A model generated the notes under the pieces. That model was not told the origin of the DNA. It was given only the letters and a program-made list of their open reading frames with translations, and ran no database searches. The translations under genes and the position numbers were made by a program. From the NCBI RefSeq assembly GCF_014750685.1, contig NZ_JAAXGE010000005.1:310001-374000 (forward strand): a DNA stretch of 64,000 nucleotides. Direction: 5' to 3'. Shown piece after piece: positions 19,207 through 27,389 of this stretch (within the stretch, counting starts at the first letter, position 1; the number at the start of each line of letters is the position of its first letter). Origin of the DNA: Bacteroides sp. GM023 (GTDB lineage: Bacteria; Bacteroidota; Bacteroidia; Bacteroidales; Bacteroidaceae).

Positions 19207-21140
19207 AGATAATCATAAGTAAAATCGTATTATTGCTCTGCTGTCTGCTTGGGGGAAGCCTGACATCTCTGTATGCGGGAGATAATGATGCCAAAGAAGA
19301 ATTGATGCAACAACTGGAATCGTCCAGGCATGATACCATCCGGCTGAAAACGTTATGTGAAGTGGTAGATATATCGAAGCCCGAACCCGTAGTTAGAAAA
19401 CAATATGTCGAAGAATTACTGAAGGAAGCGGAAAGCCAGCGGAACAATTTTTATAAGTGCCGCGCTTATCTATATCATATCTATATATGCTTCAATGAGA
19501 ACAAACAGGATGAGCTTCAAAAGTGGCTTGACCAGCTCGTTACATTAGCCAGGAAGGAAAAATATTACGATTTGATGTTTTTGGGCAAGCAATGTGCCAT
19601 TGACTTATTAGTCTTGAATCAGAGTTTCGAAGAATTGGAGAATGAAGCGCTGGAAATGCTACATGAAGCACAGGCGCTGAAAAATAAAAAGGGGATAGTG
19701 CTGGCATATCAAAGCATTGCGCGTGCCTACCGCATGACAGGCAGAGTTAAACCGGCTGCGGAGATGTTGGAAAAAGCATACGCCCAGTCGCTTGAATTTG
19801 ATGATTATGTGTTTTCTGCTGATATAAGCAACAGTTTGATAGCGGTATATAAACTATTGAAAGATTATCCGTCTTTGTTGAAAAGCATACAGGAACGGGA
19901 TAGAATCATTCAGAAAGAACTTCGCAGGCAACCGCACATGGAGCAAATGCTCCAAATGGATTTCTTTTATTTGTATATCTCTTATGCTGAATATTATTTG
20001 GCAATAAATGATTTGCAGAACGTCAAGAGATATAAGCAGTTGACAGACAAGTACTATTCCGGCAGATACTTCGTCAATACATTGAGATACTATGAGATGA
20101 ACAAAACTTATTACGCTAACACGGAACAATGGAATAAGGCAATTGCCAGTGTCGATTCTCTGATAGCGGGTTATCTGAAAGTGGAATATTCCTATTATAA
20201 TAATGCATTGCTTGAAAAGGCGGATATCCTTTCGAGTATGAATAAATATGAGGAAGCCTTGCCACTATATGAAAAAGCTTTAGCAGCTAATGACTCCATC
20301 CTGGTGTCAATATATAGCAGACAGGTCGATTTCATAAAAGATACCCATGCAGAAGAGAAGATTCAATTACAAACCCTGCGTTTTCGTTATTATATCAATG
20401 TTTCCGTATTAGTGTTGATAGCTGCCATCATCATAGTATTGCTGATTTTCTTCATCCTTAAATACCGCATCAACAGGGAATTGCGTCACTCGGAGAAAAA
20501 AATGCGGCAAATAGCCCGTGAAGTGGAAAAAGTGAATGAAGTGAAGGAAGCCTTCATCTCCAATATGAATAACGCAATACGTGAACCACTGACTGAAGTA
20601 GTCGATTGCTCTTTGGCATTGGCTTCGAACGAGGAGTTCACAAAAGAACAGCGTGACCGGGCATCGGGTATCATATCCGGTACTGCTACCGAACTATCCC
20701 AATTAATAAACGATATATTGGATTTATCCCGCCTGGAAGCCGGAATGATGAAGTTTCAGGTAGAGGAACTTTCTTTTAATTCTTATTTGGAAGAAGCCAT
20801 CGCATCCGCTTCCGCAAATTATGTATTGCAGAAAAATATTAAGTTGAAAGCGGATGTCAACTATTCAGTCCGCTATGACGGAAACTGGCTGTACCGACTT
20901 ATGCGTACTGTATTCGTTCCGATTGGCGAACCCGAAAGAATACTTTCCATACTGGTAGAAGTGGATACGGAGGAAGGCAAAATAACAGTTACTGCTTATC
21001 ACTCCATTCTAGTCTCTGTCAATCCCGGTCAGAGCATCGTTATTCAGAATGAAATGAACCGTATGTTGGTGGAACACTTCGGAGGAAGCTGGGAAATAAA
21101 CCGGGCATATGTGAAGTTTACTATACCTTTGATACAGTAA
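19203..21140 (+). CDS. Degenerate TPR histidine kinase-like protein (pseudokinase)
   Basis: The 645-residue protein repeats the layout of the kinase before it: signal peptide (1-25), TPR-like helices, a membrane helix (about 398-420) and a HisKA-like dimerisation domain. The H box reads FISNMNNAIREPL, so the phospho-acceptor His is replaced by Asn457. The ATPase-like region is short and lacks recognisable N, G1 and G2 boxes. It therefore should neither bind ATP normally nor autophosphorylate. Its ATG lies inside the last codons of the kinase (ATGA overlap), which points to co-production. A role as heterodimer partner or decoy is inferred. Confidence 0.8.
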   Translation: MKIIISKIVLLLCCLLGGSLTSLYAGDNDAKEELMQQLESSRHDTIRLKTLCEVVDISKPEPVVRKQYVEELLKEAESQRNNFYKCRAYLYHIYICFNENKQDELQKWLDQLVTLARKEKYYDLMFLGKQCAIDLLVLNQSFEELENEALEMLHEAQALKNKKGIVLAYQSIARAYRMTGRVKPAAEMLEKAYAQSLEFDDYVFSADISNSLIAVYKLLKDYPSLLKSIQERDRIIQKELRRQPHMEQMLQMDFFYLYISYAEYYLAINDLQNVKRYKQLTDKYYSGRYFVNTLRYYEMNKTYYANTEQWNKAIASVDSLIAGYLKVEYSYYNNALLEKADILSSMNKYEEALPLYEKALAANDSILVSIYSRQVDFIKDTHAEEKIQLQTLRFRYYINVSVLVLIAAIIIVLLIFFILKYRINRELRHSEKKMRQIAREVEKVNEVKEAFISNMNNAIREPLTEVVDCSLALASNEEFTKEQRDRASGIISGTATELSQLINDILDLSRLEAGMMKFQVEELSFNSYLEEAIASASANYVLQKNIKLKADVNYSVRYDGNWLYRLMRTVFVPIGEPERILSILVEVDTEEGKITVTAYHSILVSVNPGQSIVIQNEMNRMLVEHFGGSWEINRAYVKFTIPLIQ

Positions 21141-21259
21141 GTTAAATAGAACTGTTTGGGCAGTATAAAGTAGTCTTTTTCTCTCATAAATGTGTCGAAT
21201 TTAGGGATTTCCCTATTATCCTTTCGGGAAAATCTTCCCTCATCAAAAAATCTCTTCCT

Positions 21260-21267
21260 TATCTTTG
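21260..21267 (+). promoter_or_regulatory. -7 box before the low-complexity exported protein
   Basis: TATCTTTG on the plus strand, exact TAnnTTTG, 42 bases before the ATG at 21309. Confidence 0.6.
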
Positions 21268-21308
21268 TAACGTGAATAAGTTTAAGTAATTATATAAACC
21301 TAGATGAT

Positions 21309-22649
21309 ATGAAAAAGATTGTTTACTTCTTGCTATTTGCCTTGTGCCTCCCGATAGGCTTGATGGCACAAAGCGTTGATGACGACCTTTACTTCGTACC
21401 TTCCAAAGACAAGCAGGAGAAAAAAGAAACTCCAGTTCAGAAGGAACCGAAGAAGCAGGTGACAAACATCTATACATCACCGGGGACTACAGTTGTGGTT
21501 CAAGACCGCAAGGGCAGAACACGGGACGTGGATGAATATAACCGCCGTTACGATGCACGTGAAAATGAATTCGTAATGGATAATGATACCTTATACATAA
21601 AAGAAAAATCTAATCCGGATTTGGACGGAGAATGGGTGACCGGCGAATTTAATGGTACGCAAGACGACTATGAATACGCTGAACGTATCATCCGTTTCCG
21701 CAATCCGCGTTTCGCAATCAGTATCAGCAGCCCGCTCTACTGGGACGTAGTTTACGGACCGAACTCCTGGGACTGGAACGTATATACCGACGGTATGTAT
21801 GCTTACGCATTCCCGACGTTCAGTAACCCGATGTGGTGGGATTGGCGTTATGGTTCTTACGGCTGGGGCTGGAACTCTGGTTGGGGATGGAATCGTCCTT
21901 ACTATTCTTGGGGATATTCTCCGGGTTACTGGGGCAGCGGCTGGTATGGCGGCGGCTACTGGGGTGGCTGGTATGGCGGCGGTGGCTATTGGGGACATCA
22001 TCACCATTGGCATGGTGGTCCTAGCTGGGGCTGGGGCGGTGGTGGAAACCATTGGGCACGTAATACCTATACGAATCGTCGTTCTTATGGTTACAATAAT
22101 TTCTCTTCTTCACGGAGAAGTGGATCATATTCAGACCGTAGATCAGCAATAAGTACAGATCGCCGTAGTTCTTCAGGTTCTTATACCGGAAGAACAGTAG
22201 GAACAAGACGTGAAGCAACAACTCGCGTTAGTACTGGACGCACAGGCGTAACTACTCGTAGTGATGCTTCTTCTACTCGCAGAAGTAGTAACTACACACG
22301 TCCAAGTAGTACACGTAGCTCTTCAACTTATAATAATAATCGTGAAAGCTCCGTTCGTCGTAGTGCTTCGCCTACTTCAAGATCATCGTCGTCTTCATCA
22401 TACGGAACTACAAGAAGATCTTCTTCTACTTACAATAGAGGAACTTCAACCAGTAGCCCATCTACTAGAAGTAGCAGTTCTAGTCGTTCATATGATAGTG
22501 GCAGCCGTTCTTCTTCTTCTTCTTCTCGTAGTACCTATTCACCAAGTAACAGTAGTAGCTCACGTTCCAGCGGTAGTTATTCAAGTGGTGGTGGTTCTTC
22601 ACGCTCAAGTGGCGGAGGTGGCGGATCCAGTAGAAGTGGAAGAAGATAA
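21309..22649 (+). CDS. Exported Trp/Gly-rich and Ser/Arg-rich low-complexity protein
   Basis: I do not recognise a characterised family. The 446-residue protein starts with a signal peptide (MKKIVYFLLFALCLPIGLMAQ region). A moderately charged folded part follows, to about residue 155. Next comes a Trp/Gly/Tyr-rich segment (about 160-250) with WG and GGGYWG repeats and an HHHHWH stretch. A long Ser/Arg/Thr-rich tail (about 265-446) ends in SSRSGRR. The tail is basic and probably disordered. The His cluster could bind metal. It precedes a FadL-like outer-membrane protein by 38 bases and probably shares its transcript, so an envelope role is likely. Confidence 0.8.
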   Translation: MKKIVYFLLFALCLPIGLMAQSVDDDLYFVPSKDKQEKKETPVQKEPKKQVTNIYTSPGTTVVVQDRKGRTRDVDEYNRRYDARENEFVMDNDTLYIKEKSNPDLDGEWVTGEFNGTQDDYEYAERIIRFRNPRFAISISSPLYWDVVYGPNSWDWNVYTDGMYAYAFPTFSNPMWWDWRYGSYGWGWNSGWGWNRPYYSWGYSPGYWGSGWYGGGYWGGWYGGGGYWGHHHHWHGGPSWGWGGGGNHWARNTYTNRRSYGYNNFSSSRRSGSYSDRRSAISTDRRSSSGSYTGRTVGTRREATTRVSTGRTGVTTRSDASSTRRSSNYTRPSSTRSSSTYNNNRESSVRRSASPTSRSSSSSSYGTTRRSSSTYNRGTSTSSPSTRSSSSSRSYDSGSRSSSSSSRSTYSPSNSSSSRSSGSYSSGGGSSRSSGGGGGSSRSGRR

Positions 22650-22687
22650 TAAAACTATATATTAACTCTGTAATATAAGACAACGTT

Positions 22688-24337
22688 ATGAAAAAGATAA
22701 TCGCAGTTGCTTGCGCCTTGTGTTTTGTCGCAGGTGTCAGTGCACAGACAATATATGATGCAGCGAAGTTAGCAGAGCGAGATTTGAATGGAACCGCCCG
22801 TTTTGTTGGTATGGGCGGGGCGATGGGCGCTTTGGGAGGTGATATCTCTACAATGGGAACAAACCCTGCCGGTATCGGTATTTATCGTAGTAATGATATT
22901 ATGACTTCTTTCAGTTATTCTGCTTATGGTACTGAGAGCAAATACTTGGGGCAGACTTTTAATAATGATAAGAATCAGTGGTCGTTTGATAACATTGGCT
23001 TTGTGTTTGCTTCCAAAATAGGAAATCAAACAGCATTGCGTTATGTAAACTTTGGCTTTAACTATAAACGTACCAAGTCTTTCTATAAGAACATGACAAT
23101 GGGCGGATTAATGGGAGCTGTAGATGATATATTTGTATCCCAAGTTAATATGATGGGACAACAGGCTACGGATGCTGTATGGTATGATAGAGATAATTAT
23201 AACTTCAATGGTGTTGATGCCTATGGTAACAATCGACTTGGATGGCTAGGAATCATGGGCTATCAGGGTTATTTGACGAATGCAATACGAGAGGATGGTT
23301 ATGATAGATATGATCCTGTAGTTCCGGATGAAGTTGAAGCTTATTTCAATTCTAACGAAAGAGGTGGAATTAGTCAGTATGACTTTAATGTTGCACTAAA
23401 TGTGAATGATCGTGTTTATTTAGGATTGACGATTGGTGCATATGACGTGAACTATAAAAAAACTACTTTGTATGATGAAGATTATGGAAATGGTGAAGGT
23501 TACGAATTGGCTTCATACAATCGGATTAAAGGTTCGGGAGTAGATGTGAAGTTTGGTGCTATTTTCCGTCCGTTCGAGTCTTCTCCTTTCCGTATTGGGC
23601 TTGCGATACATACACCTACATTTTATAATTTGACATATGAGAATGGTGCGAGTATGACATCGGATGTTTTCTTGAAAAAGGTGCAGAATGGTGATAAAGA
23701 ATTTTATGTACGTGACGATAAGCCCGCTGAAGGTGCTTCTACAACAAGGGAGTCTTTTGATGCCAATGATGGAAGAAGAATAGAACAGGATTTCCGTCTG
23801 TCTACTCCGTGGAGATTTAATGCAAGTTTGGGTTATACAGTTGGAACTTCTTTAGCATTGGGAGCGGAGTATGAATATGAAGACTATTCATCTATGAAGT
23901 TTAAGTATCCTGAAGGAGACGAAATGGTAGATCAGAATAATACAATTAAAAATTTTATGAAAGGAGTGCATACATTCCGTGTCGGTGCCGAATATAAAGT
24001 AATACCTGAGTTTGCTTTCCGTTTAGGTTATAACTACAGTACTACTGCTTTCAAAGAAAATGATGCTTATAAGTGGATACCGGTTAACTCTACTTTGACG
24101 GATACGGATTTTGCAAATTCTCAGTCGCATAGTAATTATACACTTGGAATTGGATATCGTGGAAAGGCTTTTTATGCTGATTTAGCTTATCAATATTCTA
24201 TGTATAAAGAGAAGTTCTATCCATTCTATAATGACTTGGAGACTGCGCCGGGATTTTGGGAGACAGTCACTCCGCAAGCTACGAAAGTAACCAATACACG
24301 TAGCCAAGTACTATTAACCCTAGGTTTGCGCTTCTAA
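22688..24337 (+). CDS. FadL/OmpP1-type outer-membrane transport protein
   Basis: The 549-residue protein has a signal peptide ending at VSAQ. The conserved N-terminal hatch segment reads GMGGAMGALGGD...MGTNPAGIG, where the NPA motif is typical of the FadL/TodX/OmpP1 family. The remainder alternates aromatic beta-strands and ends in LLTLGLRF, with the C-terminal Phe of outer-membrane barrels. Relatives import hydrophobic compounds such as fatty acids or aromatics. The substrate here is unknown. Its length is slightly above that of E. coli FadL. Confidence 0.85.
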   Translation: MKKIIAVACALCFVAGVSAQTIYDAAKLAERDLNGTARFVGMGGAMGALGGDISTMGTNPAGIGIYRSNDIMTSFSYSAYGTESKYLGQTFNNDKNQWSFDNIGFVFASKIGNQTALRYVNFGFNYKRTKSFYKNMTMGGLMGAVDDIFVSQVNMMGQQATDAVWYDRDNYNFNGVDAYGNNRLGWLGIMGYQGYLTNAIREDGYDRYDPVVPDEVEAYFNSNERGGISQYDFNVALNVNDRVYLGLTIGAYDVNYKKTTLYDEDYGNGEGYELASYNRIKGSGVDVKFGAIFRPFESSPFRIGLAIHTPTFYNLTYENGASMTSDVFLKKVQNGDKEFYVRDDKPAEGASTTRESFDANDGRRIEQDFRLSTPWRFNASLGYTVGTSLALGAEYEYEDYSSMKFKYPEGDEMVDQNNTIKNFMKGVHTFRVGAEYKVIPEFAFRLGYNYSTTAFKENDAYKWIPVNSTLTDTDFANSQSHSNYTLGIGYRGKAFYADLAYQYSMYKEKFYPFYNDLETAPGFWETVTPQATKVTNTRSQVLLTLGLRF

Positions 24338-24382
24338 TCTAACAAAGACAGTTTTCAATTTCAATAATAACTTTTGTGTGTG

Positions 24383-24429
24383 AAAAATCCCAGGAATGCT
24401 GAGTGTCTACAGCGGTTCCGGGGATTTTT
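24383..24429. terminator. Bidirectional rho-independent terminator
   Basis: AAAAATCCC-A-GGAA pairs with TTCC-G-GGGATTTTT. The stem is flanked by A and T runs, so it can stop both the FadL-like gene (+) and the convergent lipoprotein gene (-). Confidence 0.85.
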
Positions 24430-24455
24430 GTTAGTATCACTTTTAATTTTTTGTT

Positions 24456-25259
24456 TTATCTGCGCAATGGAGTCCGTTCGTCAATAATACCGCGACCTCT
24501 GTAAAGGCTGATGGCAACAGGAGTATCGGGAGTTAACTCGATATCCTCATCCACGATAATAGGCTCCTCCTTATCATCTACGATAACCGTTCCTATTGTC
24601 TCGCCGGCCTTAATCCGTTGCGGGAGCAAGTTAGTCAGGATACCTTCCGATATTTTCCGGATGTTGATGTATTCAGGTTTTGCATCCTTGTCCGCTTCGA
24701 TTTTACCATTGAACAGGTCTTGTACACCTTTATTCTTCAGGAAAAGCTTAACGATTGCACTACCTTCATACGGTTGTCTCTTCTCATCAAGCAGGATAAC
24801 GGGCACCGTCATTCGCTTGAATTTAAGAGCAACGTTCCAGGAACCTTTGGCAGCTTGTGCCATTCCGAACAAAAACTCTTTGCCACCCGTGATACCACGA
24901 TAACGGCTACCGAACGAACGCGTAGCAACATCATCAGACAATTCGGGATAATGAGCATAAAAAGTAACAGCTTCCGCATCCGTATCTATCGCGTCCCAGG
25001 CAGGATTCTCCATACCTATGGTAAACGGTAGATAATCCTGTTCGGAAGCGGACATTGAGATGATATCTCCATCCGAGAAACTACTTTTTGCAGGAAGCGA
25101 AAGAGTGCTGCTACTACGTGTAAGAGCATCAGTGATACTTTCATTGTCGATAGAAGCAGAAAAGCTGAAAGCTTTCTTGCTGGGTTCTTGTTGTTCATCT
25201 TGTTGCTGACAACTGAACAGGCATGATGCCGCTAAAAAAAAGAGAAGGTTTTTCTTCAT
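24456..25259 (-). CDS. Fimbrillin-like lipoprotein
   Basis: The 267-residue protein has a lipoprotein signal (LAASCLFSC, lipid Cys17). The fimbrillin-family pattern follows: an N-terminal FSFSASI strand, FSDGDIISMS, VTFYAHYPEL, FLFGMAQA and LKFKRMTVPVIL. These match the FimA/Mfa-like anchor or tip subunits of Bacteroidales type V pili. It is short for a stalk subunit and stands alone, with no pilus neighbours, so it may be an orphan surface lipoprotein. It is convergent with the FadL-like gene. Confidence 0.75.
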   Translation of the reverse strand: MKKNLLFFLAASCLFSCQQQDEQQEPSKKAFSFSASIDNESITDALTRSSSTLSLPAKSSFSDGDIISMSASEQDYLPFTIGMENPAWDAIDTDAEAVTFYAHYPELSDDVATRSFGSRYRGITGGKEFLFGMAQAAKGSWNVALKFKRMTVPVILLDEKRQPYEGSAIVKLFLKNKGVQDLFNGKIEADKDAKPEYINIRKISEGILTNLLPQRIKAGETIGTVIVDDKEEPIIVDEDIELTPDTPVAISLYRGRGIIDERTPLRR

Positions 25260-25302
25260 GTGAGGGGTAAATTAATAGGTTAATAATAGTGAGAGGTTTA
25301 CT

Positions 25303-25773
25303 TTAATATTCTATCTTGTCTTCTTTGGCCGCCCAGGCTTTGAAGGCAGTAAGGGCTTCATTGTGTAGTAAGATTTCAGAGGGGAGTTTTCTGTTTTCAG
25401 GTTTAAGTTCCAGTTCGTCATAAATAAAAGAGTCATCAAAACCGATTTCTTTGGCATCCGTCTTATTGTTGCCATAATACATCTTGTCCAGTCGTGCCCA
25501 ATAGATAGCACCCAAACACATCGGACAAGGTTCGCAGGAAGTATATATTTCATATCCGCTAAGATTGAAAGTTCCGAGCTTCGCAGCCGCGGCACGTATG
25601 GCACTCACTTCAGCATGAGCAGTAGGGTCACAGGATGCCGTAACACGGTTCACACCCGTTGCAACTATTTCCCCTTCTTTCGTAGCAATCACAGCGCCGA
25701 AAGGGCCACCACCATTTTCAATGTTCTCCTTAGAAAGCTCGATTGCTTTCCGCATTAATTCTTCTTTTGTCAT
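25303..25773 (-). CDS. guaD: Guanine deaminase (cytidine-deaminase fold)
   Basis: The 156-residue protein has exactly the length of Bacillus subtilis GuaD and the same C-terminal features (KAWA...EY). The zinc site is HAE (His53, Glu55) and CEPCPMC (Cys83, Cys86). FDDSFIYDEL matches the GuaD-specific region. The reaction is guanine to xanthine plus ammonia, in purine salvage. A perfect 15-bp inverted repeat brackets its promoter, which suggests repression in response to a purine or a nitrogen signal (inference). Confidence 0.88.
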   Translation of the reverse strand: MTKEELMRKAIELSKENIENGGGPFGAVIATKEGEIVATGVNRVTASCDPTAHAEVSAIRAAAAKLGTFNLSGYEIYTSCEPCPMCLGAIYWARLDKMYYGNNKTDAKEIGFDDSFIYDELELKPENRKLPSEILLHNEALTAFKAWAAKEDKIEY

Positions 25774-25784
25774 AGCACAAAAAA

Positions 25785-25844
25785 TATATTGTTAGTTTTA
25801 TTCTAATCTCTTCTTTTACAAAGATAGAAAAAACTAACAATATA
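25785..25844. promoter_or_regulatory. 15-bp perfect inverted repeat bracketing the guaD promoter
   Basis: TATATTGTTAGTTTT (25785-25799) is the exact reverse complement of 25830-25844, with 30 bases between. The upstream arm covers the -33 zone and the downstream arm lies in the 5' leader. Confidence 0.65.
25819..25826 (-). promoter_or_regulatory. -7 box of guaD
   Basis: TATCTTTG on the minus strand, with an ATTG -33-like box 18 bases upstream. It lies 46 bases before the ATG. Confidence 0.65.
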
Positions 25845-25926
25845 CAATGGAGTGTTTCTATTAATTTTTTACCACCGCTGGTAAATAGCCAAAAAGAAAG
25901 GTAGTTCGTTTTTGCTTTTATTAAGG

Positions 25927-26913
25927 TTATAGCTTTCCTAAAATCTTATCCATCACCCAGTTGGTCAACGTGGCGCTTTCACCGTCGCAGGAACAAACGG
26001 ACTTACCTAGTAAATGGTCTACTACTGCTTGGATAAGCGGCTGTTGCACATGCTCAGGGTTGCCGATGCAGATTTCTTCACGTCCCTTTTCGGTATGCAG
26101 TCCGATAGGCTCGTAAGTAAAGACAGAGAAACAAATCATTCCCTTGTCACCGATAATCTCTATACGGTCTTCGCGGGCGGAATCATGGGCGACGAAGCAC
26201 CAGGAACCGCTACCTACCAATCCGTTGTCGAATTGGAAGCAGGCGCTCAATGTATCTTCGGCGGGATAGAGTCCGCCACGATTGCTCTTGTAGCCGCTGG
26301 CTTCGAGGATACAGCCAAACATATCCTGCAATAAATCTATCTGATGCGGGGCGAGGTCATAGAAGTAACCACCTCCGGCAATATCCGCTTGTACACGCCA
26401 GGGAAGATTCTCGCGATTATAATCCAAATCACGCGGCGGCTGGGCAAAACGAATCTGTACATTGATAACGTTGCCGATAGTCCCGTTCTCTACAAGTTCC
26501 TTTACTTTCTGAAAATAAGGTAGATAACGGCGATAATATGCGACGAAACAGGGGACACCCGTTTCTTTGGATATGCGGTTGATGCGGGTACATTCTTCAT
26601 AAGTGACGGCCATCGGCTTCTCGATATAGGCCGGCTTGCCTGCTTTCATGGACATGATTGCATAAGTGGCGTGTGAAGAAGGGGGAGTAGCGATATAAAT
26701 AGCATTTACTTCCGGGTCGTCTATCAACTCCTGTGCGTCATCATACCATTTCTTGATACCTCTCTCTTTGGCATAAGCTTTCGCTTTCGCACCGTCACGG
26801 CTCATTACTGCCACGACTTCCGAATGGTCTACTTTTTGGAAAGCAGGGCCACTTTTTGTTTTCGTAACTTCTCCGCAACCGATGAAGCCCCATTTAATAA
26901 TCTTTTCACTCAT
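25927..26913 (-). CDS. Gfo/Idh/MocA family NAD(P)-dependent oxidoreductase
   Basis: The 328-residue protein starts with a Rossmann fold (WGFIGCGEVTKTKSG) and carries the family-defining EKP motif in AYIEKPMAV (around residue 97), followed by the typical substrate domain with YDLAPHQIDLLQDMFG (catalytic His region). Members oxidise or reduce sugars, inositols and related polyols. The gene is monocistronic with its own promoter, so context gives no substrate. Confidence 0.9.
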   Translation of the reverse strand: MSEKIIKWGFIGCGEVTKTKSGPAFQKVDHSEVVAVMSRDGAKAKAYAKERGIKKWYDDAQELIDDPEVNAIYIATPPSSHATYAIMSMKAGKPAYIEKPMAVTYEECTRINRISKETGVPCFVAYYRRYLPYFQKVKELVENGTIGNVINVQIRFAQPPRDLDYNRENLPWRVQADIAGGGYFYDLAPHQIDLLQDMFGCILEASGYKSNRGGLYPAEDTLSACFQFDNGLVGSGSWCFVAHDSAREDRIEIIGDKGMICFSVFTYEPIGLHTEKGREEICIGNPEHVQQPLIQAVVDHLLGKSVCSCDGESATLTNWVMDKILGKL

Positions 26914-26949
26914 AATATAATTACCTATTGTGCCTGTTTAAACAAACCC

Positions 26950-26957
26950 CAAAGATA
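26950..26957 (-). promoter_or_regulatory. Promoter of the Gfo/Idh/MocA gene
   Basis: TATCTTTG -7 box on the minus strand, with a GTTG -33-like box 20 bases upstream, 36 bases before the ATG. Confidence 0.65.
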
Positions 26958-27038
26958 AAGCTATTTTTTGTCAAGAGCAACTTTATTGATTATTAACTTA
27001 GAAGAGAAGTTTGGAAAATGAACGTTGCATTTCACTGA

Positions 27039-27126
27039 AACAGATGTTCTGTTTTGGTAGAACAGACGCTCCGTTTCGGGGGAACAGAGCCTCTGTTTGA
27101 GGGGAATACACACTCTATTTGGGATA
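27039..27126. repeat. Tandem palindrome array, four units of 22 bp
   Basis: Units start at 27039, 27061, 27083 and 27105. Each has a 15-bp imperfect palindrome AACAGA-nnn-TCTGTT plus a 7-base G-rich spacer. Units 1 and 3 are perfect in the arms; units 2 and 4 carry arm mismatches. Confidence 0.8.
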
Positions 27127-27149
27127 AGAAGGAAGGTGAATAGGGGTAA

Positions 27150-27237
27150 GTCCGGGGATAAATGATGATAACCCCAGGGCTGAAGGATGATAAGTCCAGG
27201 GTTAAAGGAGGATAAGCCCGAAGGAAAGTGAGATGAA
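27150..27237. repeat. Second tandem block, four units of 22 bp without palindromes
   Basis: Units start at 27150, 27172, 27194 and 27216. They share the pattern (G/C)(T/C)CC(A/G)(G/A)GG followed by A-rich sequence ending GATAA in the first three. The period equals that of the block 24 bases to the left, but no internal dyad is visible. Confidence 0.7.
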
Positions 27238-27269
27238 AAGCCGGGATGAAAAGATATTTATTCCTTCTG

Positions 27270-27306
27270 AGAAAAAAGAAAGGCGGGAGTTTCAGTTCCC
27301 GCCTTT
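27270..27306 (-). terminator. Rho-independent terminator at the 3' end of the PUL
   Basis: AAAGGCGGGA (27279-27288) pairs with TCCCGCCTTT (27297-27306). On the minus strand the stem is followed by CTTTTTTC. A smaller GTAGTTT/AAACTAC stem lies at 27311-27329. Confidence 0.85.
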
Positions 27307-27389
27307 ACGTGTAGTTTAATTGAAACTACTTTATCATTAACTCTGTAAAGATACGACATTCGGAAGCGAAAGTCAAGTCTTTGAGAGTT

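Larger units (their letters stand above)
26914..27389. other. 476-base intergenic region with repeats and the PUL terminator
   Basis: No gene is visible. It holds, from left to right, the Gfo/Idh/MocA promoter, two blocks of 22-bp tandem units (27039-27126 and 27150-27237), and the terminator at the 3' end of the PUL. Confidence 0.75.
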
